From positions 2,542,001 through 2,606,000 of the forward strand of contig CP048715.1 of assembly GCA_022641835.1 (NCBI GenBank): a stretch of DNA of 64,000 nucleotides, given 5' to 3'. Each line of letters begins with the position of its first letter. The stretch's first letter is position 1. Below the pieces are notes generated by a model. It did no database searches, was not told the origin of the DNA, and saw only the letters and a list, made by a program, of their open reading frames with translations. The stretch is from Petasospora fabianii (taxonomy: Eukaryota; Ascomycota; Saccharomycetes; Phaffomycetales; Wickerhamomycetaceae). Made by a program: the position numbers and the translations under genes. Positions 59,900 to 64,000 of the stretch are shown here, one piece after another.

Positions 59900-61603
59900 A
59901 TGAGTAGCTCGGACTCGGTTAAGAGTTTGCCCAAGGTGACATCCACTGAGGTCAAGCCGGCCATGTCTAGAATCTCAGCCATTCTCTCCCACCGCACAAT
60001 GAGATCCAGACCAGAAGGCGTTGACGGTGACATTAACATGGACGCTGAGATTCTTGCCTCCCTCGGTTACAAGCAGGAACTCAAACGTAACTACTCGACA
60101 CTTGAAGTGTTTGGTATATCTTACTCCATCATGGGTCTTCTCCCATCCATTGCCTCCACCATCTCCATCGGTCTCACTGCCGGCCCAGTGGGTGTAGTTT
60201 GGGGATGGTTTATCACCGGGTTCTTCCTCATTGCCATTGGTATTGGTATGTCCGAGCTGGCCTCGTCCCTACCAACTTCGGGTGGTCTCTATTTCTGGTC
60301 TTATCACTATGCCCCTCAATCAATGAAAGTTTGGCTCTCATTCTTCATCGGTATCACAAACTCATTGGCACTTTGTGGTGCTCTCTGCTCCATCACATAT
60401 GGTCTTGCTGGTCAGATCCTCGCCTGCGCCAACTTGTCCCACCAGGACCTTGTCATCACTGATCCAATGACATATGGTGTCTTTGCCGGTTGTATCATCC
60501 TCCAGACGATATTGGTTTGCCTTTCATCAAACTTTGTTGCTAGACTCCAATCGGTGAGTATCTATGTCAACGTTTTCCTCATTCTGCTCTTCTTCATTGC
60601 TGTACCAATTGGTACCAAAAACAATATTGGCTCTTTCAATGACGGTGCATACATCTTTGGAGATTTTGAGAACTTTACCTCTTGGCCAAATGGATGGTCT
60701 TTCCTCCAATTTGGTCTGATGCCAGCAGTCTGGACCATTGGCGCCTTTGACTCCTGTGTTCACATGTCTGAGGAGGCTAAAGACCCATCCAAGGCTGTTC
60801 CGATCGGTATCATTGGCTCCATCGGTGTTTGCTGGGTTGTTGGATTCTTTATCAATATTGTTATTTGCGCCTGTATGGTCCCAGACATTCAACGGCTCTT
60901 TGATTCCCCTACTGGTCAGCCATTGGCCCAGATCTTTCTTGATTCTCTTGGTCGTAAATGGGCTATCGCATTCATGGCACTCATCACCGTTGGTCAGTTC
61001 CTCATGGGTGCCTCCGTGCTTGTTGCGATCTCCAGACAGGTTTGGGCCTTTGCCCGTGACGATGGCCTGCCATTTTCATCCTTCATTAAAGTTGTGAACA
61101 AGAAGCTTGCCACTCCAATTAGAGCCATCATCTTTTCCTCGATCATCTCCCTCGCCATTGGTTGTCTCTGTATCGTTGGTTCCACCGCAGCTAATGCCCT
61201 CTTCTCCTTGTCCGTCTTGGGTAACTATTTGGCTTGGGTGACACCGCAGATTCTTCGTTTTGTCGTTCCAACAGCTGCTTTTGTCCCAGGTAAGTTTTAT
61301 CTTGGTCCATTCTGGTCTCCAGTCGTGAACTGGATTTCTATCTTTTTCCAGCTCTTCATTATCGTTATGTGTTGCTTCCCAGATGATAACGTCGTGGCTA
61401 AGGATACTATGAACTACACAGTGGTGTTGAACGGTGGTGCCTGGATTTTGTCAATGCTGTACTACTTCTTCTACAAGCGCAAGTATTACTTCGGTCCAAA
61501 ATCTAATTTGGATCCAGATGATCTGGATCCAGAAACAGCTGAGGTGTTGGAAGGTTTGGATGCTGTTGAGAGTAACGGTGCTGCTCCTCCACGCAAGGTT
61601 TAA
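59900..61603 (+). CDS. UGA4: GABA permease, Uga4 type
   Basis: A 567-residue APC-superfamily permease (amino acid/choline transporter branch) very close to Uga4, which imports GABA and related compounds such as putrescine and 5-aminolevulinate into yeast, at the vacuolar and plasma membranes. Matching blocks are GYKQELKRNYSTLEVFGI, SIMGLLPSIAST, SELASSLPTSGGLYFW, FMPAVWTIGAFDSCVHMSEEAKDPSKAVPIGII (read here as LMPAVWTIGAFDSCVHMSEEA) and QFLMGASVLVAISRQVWAFARDDGLP. About 12 hydrophobic segments are visible, with a hydrophilic N-terminus (60 residues) and an acidic C-tail ending PPRKV. The family also includes Hnm1 and Tpo5, but overall similarity favours Uga4. Confidence 0.88.
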   Translation: MSSSDSVKSLPKVTSTEVKPAMSRISAILSHRTMRSRPEGVDGDINMDAEILASLGYKQELKRNYSTLEVFGISYSIMGLLPSIASTISIGLTAGPVGVVWGWFITGFFLIAIGIGMSELASSLPTSGGLYFWSYHYAPQSMKVWLSFFIGITNSLALCGALCSITYGLAGQILACANLSHQDLVITDPMTYGVFAGCIILQTILVCLSSNFVARLQSVSIYVNVFLILLFFIAVPIGTKNNIGSFNDGAYIFGDFENFTSWPNGWSFLQFGLMPAVWTIGAFDSCVHMSEEAKDPSKAVPIGIIGSIGVCWVVGFFINIVICACMVPDIQRLFDSPTGQPLAQIFLDSLGRKWAIAFMALITVGQFLMGASVLVAISRQVWAFARDDGLPFSSFIKVVNKKLATPIRAIIFSSIISLAIGCLCIVGSTAANALFSLSVLGNYLAWVTPQILRFVVPTAAFVPGKFYLGPFWSPVVNWISIFFQLFIIVMCCFPDDNVVAKDTMNYTVVLNGGAWILSMLYYFFYKRKYYFGPKSNLDPDDLDPETAEVLEGLDAVESNGAAPPRKV

Positions 61604-63093
61604 AATTGAGAAGATATGTTTGTATGTATGATTTTATTCAGTGTTCATCACATTAGGGCCTAAACTGTGTAGTGATCTTGGCAAGTTTCTCGGCACTTGC
61701 CCTCACCGTACGATCCCATCAAAGCTACTCCAGAACCATGCCACACTAAACATCCGACCACAAGCCAGCCAGCCGGACAAGAACGTACTTTATGTTACTT
61801 GAGGTATTATGCGGTATGTGATAAACGAGCTTACCCTTCTGGGTACCTGTCGGGAATGGTCCCAATTGGGAAGACCGCCTACCATAACGTCTGTCATTCT
61901 CACCGCCTTGAAACTTTAGTACCCCAAAAACAATAGAATGACGCGGCTGCCTTTCGCATGAGGCGCTGTCCAATTCGGGAAGCACTTTGCGGTTGTCTCA
62001 TCCATCGGCCGGTGCTCGAATCCCGCTTGTGTCCATGTTCTCCTTAACAAACCACCTGGTCTCGCGGCACATTAATGGCCTACAGCGAGATCATCCTGAG
62101 ACAGCAGAGAGACGCCGCAGACCTCTAACACAGCCATCCTATGGGGTGTCTTTTGTTCGTAAAACCCCGTTAACCCCGAATTAGGCCGAAGGCTTAGGGA
62201 ATCGCACAAGTCTGCTTACCAAAGAATGGTGAAAGGTTTCAGCCGGTCAAACCCCGCGTGCGTACCCGTTCGCATGGAGGCGGTGTTCGCTTCAACAAGT
62301 GGATACACAAACTAGCGCAGTGTTGTCAGACAATGTGCGTGGATGTATGGCTGAAGCCGTGTGCAAAGTAGCGGAGTTGTCCCTTGCTGAGGTGATCTCG
62401 AAGGTGAGGCTGGACATCTGCGCTGTCGCCTCAAGTTTGTGGGGGATTATGTAGCGAGTGGACGGACGTCTGAGAGTCTACAATCATCTTATGTTTCCAC
62501 GGAATGAGCTAATTCTTCGAGAACCCATAGAGAACAGTTGAGGCTCAGCCCATGGTTGCCATAGACCTGCTGGTTGATCAGCTATATGTGATCTTGGTGA
62601 GTGCTCTTGTTTTGAACTGCGTTTTCGAGACCGAGAAAACGTTGACGCAACATCTCTTCGCCATCGAATCTTCTCAGCAGGAAAGGCCAGTTACGCGTAC
62701 GATAAACGTTCATTCCAAAATAGCACCGACTAAGAACTGTCTACAATGTTCCTGTCAGTAATTCACGCGGCGAGTAGAGGGCTCCAACTTCGAAGCTGGA
62801 GCTCGGGTTTACTGCCGTACCCCACCTTCCCCACCTTCCCCGCGACCCCTCATTCCTTGATGCATACGTATACAAGTAAACAAACGGACTGAAGGAAGTG
62901 TAAACTGAGGTACCAATTGGACCTTCAAAGTGGAGAGTCTTGTTCTGTGTTTCTCACTAGGTTTTGCTAAAATGCCTAGCTTGGACGAGTAGGTCATAAC
63001 GAGGTAACTAGACATACATAATCATCAGTACCACTCCAGCATGTATTGAAAACAAGAACAGATTTATTGAAGACTTTGAGCACCACAAGTCTC
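61604..63093. other. 1.5 kb non-coding interval between UGA4 and the third GST
   Basis: Lies between two converging 3' ends and is long for that arrangement. No gene is supported. Features noted are a 22-bp near-perfect palindrome at 62781-62802 and a CCCCACCTT tandem duplication at about 62820-62840. Confidence 0.5.
62781..62802. repeat. 22-bp near-perfect palindrome
   Basis: Two 11-nt arms centred on TTCGAA (62789-62794) are reverse complements with one mismatched pair, so the sequence could form a cruciform or a loop-less hairpin. It sits in non-coding DNA about 290 bp beyond the stop codon of the third GST gene. Role unknown. Confidence 0.6.
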
Positions 63094-63894
63094 TTATTTA
63101 GACGATAGGATATCATACTTACCCTTAGCTTGTTCCTCAACCTTTTGGACAGACTTTTTAAAAGTAGCAGAGTTGAGAACGTTCTCACTCCACTTCACTA
63201 AGTTTGGATACTTTTTCTTGTCAACAGCAGATGCACAACGCTTAGAGTTGAAGCAGATCTGGGCCACTGGATAGACCAACATGATGTCTGCAGCAGAGAG
63301 CTTACCACCAACAAAGTAAGATCCACCAGCAGCAGAGATATCCTTCTCCAATTTATCAAGAATTCGAACAACCTCTGGGAAGTTGAATGTCTCACGCACT
63401 TGAGTATTGTACTTCTGGACAACTGAGCGTACCATAAATGGTGCCTTAGAGTCACCAACTTCCATGATAGTAAGGAGTGTAAGCGGTGGCTGCAAAGATC
63501 CTTCAGACATCTGGATGTAGTAGTCAATCTGTTCATCATCATCCTCGTTAGCTGGTTTGAACTTTCCGTCGTGGTCAAAGTGCTTGATCAGGTAATTAAC
63601 AATGTGACCAGACTCAGCCAGGATCTTGGTATTACCACTACCATAGTCAAGCTCCACCAATGGACTTTTACCAAATGGGTGTATCTCCTTCAATTCATCT
63701 GGAGCGCGCTTGTGGTCATTACGCTTGTACAACTTGATCTTATAGTCAAGACCAAGTTCTTCAAGGAGCCAAACGATTCTTTGGGCTCTGGAAGATTCAA
63801 GCCTGTTAACAACTGTCTTAGTAACCCAATCTGGATGCTACAATGAAGACAATACATACCAGTGAATAGTGATGTTTGGAGCGGATGTCGACAT
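63094..63894 (-). CDS. Glutathione S-transferase, Gtt1 type, two exons
   Basis: A 247-residue GST, the closest of the three here to yeast Gtt1 in length and motifs. Exon 1 is 63860-63894 (MSTSAPNITIHW), the intron is 63803-63859 (57 nt, GTATGT to AACAG) and exon 2 is 63094-63802. The join gives WLESSRAQRIVWLLEELGLDY, then KEIHPFGKSPLVELDY, ILAESGHIVNYLIKHFDHDG, IQMSEGSLQPPL and LSAADIMLVYPVAQICF, all in Gtt1 order. The intron again falls in phase 2 within the Trp codon 12, exactly as in the GST at 12 kb, marking the two as paralogues. The start lies only about 100 bp from the window edge. Confidence 0.92.
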
Positions 63895-64000
63895 TGTTGT
63901 ATTGTGTGATCTATGAGTGCTGCTGCAGTGGTTGTATAAAGACCAGTCGTTATAGTCAATTGGGAAACTACCTTGAACTATATACCTATGGACGTCTGGA
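63895..64000. other. Upstream flank of the third GST at the window edge
   Basis: Only about 100 bp is visible. No element is recognised. Confidence 0.4.

Noticed and set aside
61995-62030. Possible tRNA fragment (GCTCGAATCCC, B-box-like)
   Set aside because: It lacks the GGTTC of a B box, and no A box or acceptor pairing could be found.
1-64000. Mobile elements, virus-like elements or CRISPR arrays
   Set aside because: No reverse transcriptase, transposase, integrase, capsid-like frame, long terminal repeat or spaced repeat array was seen in any frame or intergenic stretch.

Overview
The window is a stretch of ordinary nuclear chromosome from a budding yeast (Saccharomycotina). The genes are compact and mostly intronless. 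The few introns are short (about 50-105 nt) and carry yeast-type CTAAC branch points. A fungal tRNA-Gln is present, and nearly every product is recognisable from yeast biology. CTG codons fall at leucine positions in conserved proteins (for example the invariant Leu near the TIF6 C-terminus), so the code looks standard rather than CUG-Ser. A tuberin (TSC2) homologue is present, which Saccharomyces cerevisiae lacks; together with introns in ZIP1 and MHO1 this suggests a lineage outside Saccharomycetaceae. I cannot name the species. I saw no mobile elements, virus-like elements or CRISPR arrays.

Layout. 0-6 kb: TIF6 (60S biogenesis factor) convergent with a vacuolar ABCC glutathione-conjugate pump (Ycf1/Bpt1 type). 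6-12 kb: tRNA-Gln(TTG), then two Gap1-type amino-acid permeases, head to head across a 1.3 kb shared promoter. 12-14 kb: two tandem Gtt1-type glutathione transferases, the first with an intron. 14-19 kb: an alpha-arrestin-like protein and a Crt10-like WD40 protein. 19-32 kb: TSC2, a DAL5/TNA1-family MFS permease and the PI4-kinase STT4. 32-39 kb: mitochondrial aconitase ACO1 and three-exon MHO1 (MEMO family), separated by 2 kb of non-coding DNA. 39-43 kb: a PSG1-like secretory membrane protein and a MATE transporter. 43-50 kb: ZIP1 (synaptonemal complex, two introns), a YDR286C-type glutaredoxin-like protein and the helicase HRQ1. This trio matches the S. cerevisiae YDR285W-YDR286C-YDR291W neighbourhood. 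50-59 kb: a FAS1-domain secretory protein, APL1 (AP-2 beta, one intron), STH1 (RSC ATPase) and a PPR-like helical protein. 59-64 kb: a UGA4-type GABA permease with a GATA-rich promoter, 1.5 kb of non-coding DNA and a third Gtt1-type GST with an intron.

Themes. Three Gtt1-type GSTs and a glutathione-conjugate pump lie in one 64 kb window, and two of the GSTs share one intron position. Nitrogen uptake is also well represented: two Gap1-like permeases, UGA4, a DAL5-family carrier and an arrestin-like protein of the class that controls permease endocytosis. No clearly undescribed system stands out. The best leads are the GST/GS-X pump neighbourhood, the intron-containing ZIP1, an in-frame putative intron in STT4, and dyads or repeats in several promoters, notably a 14-bp CCAAT-box repeat exactly 150 bp apart upstream of ACO1.
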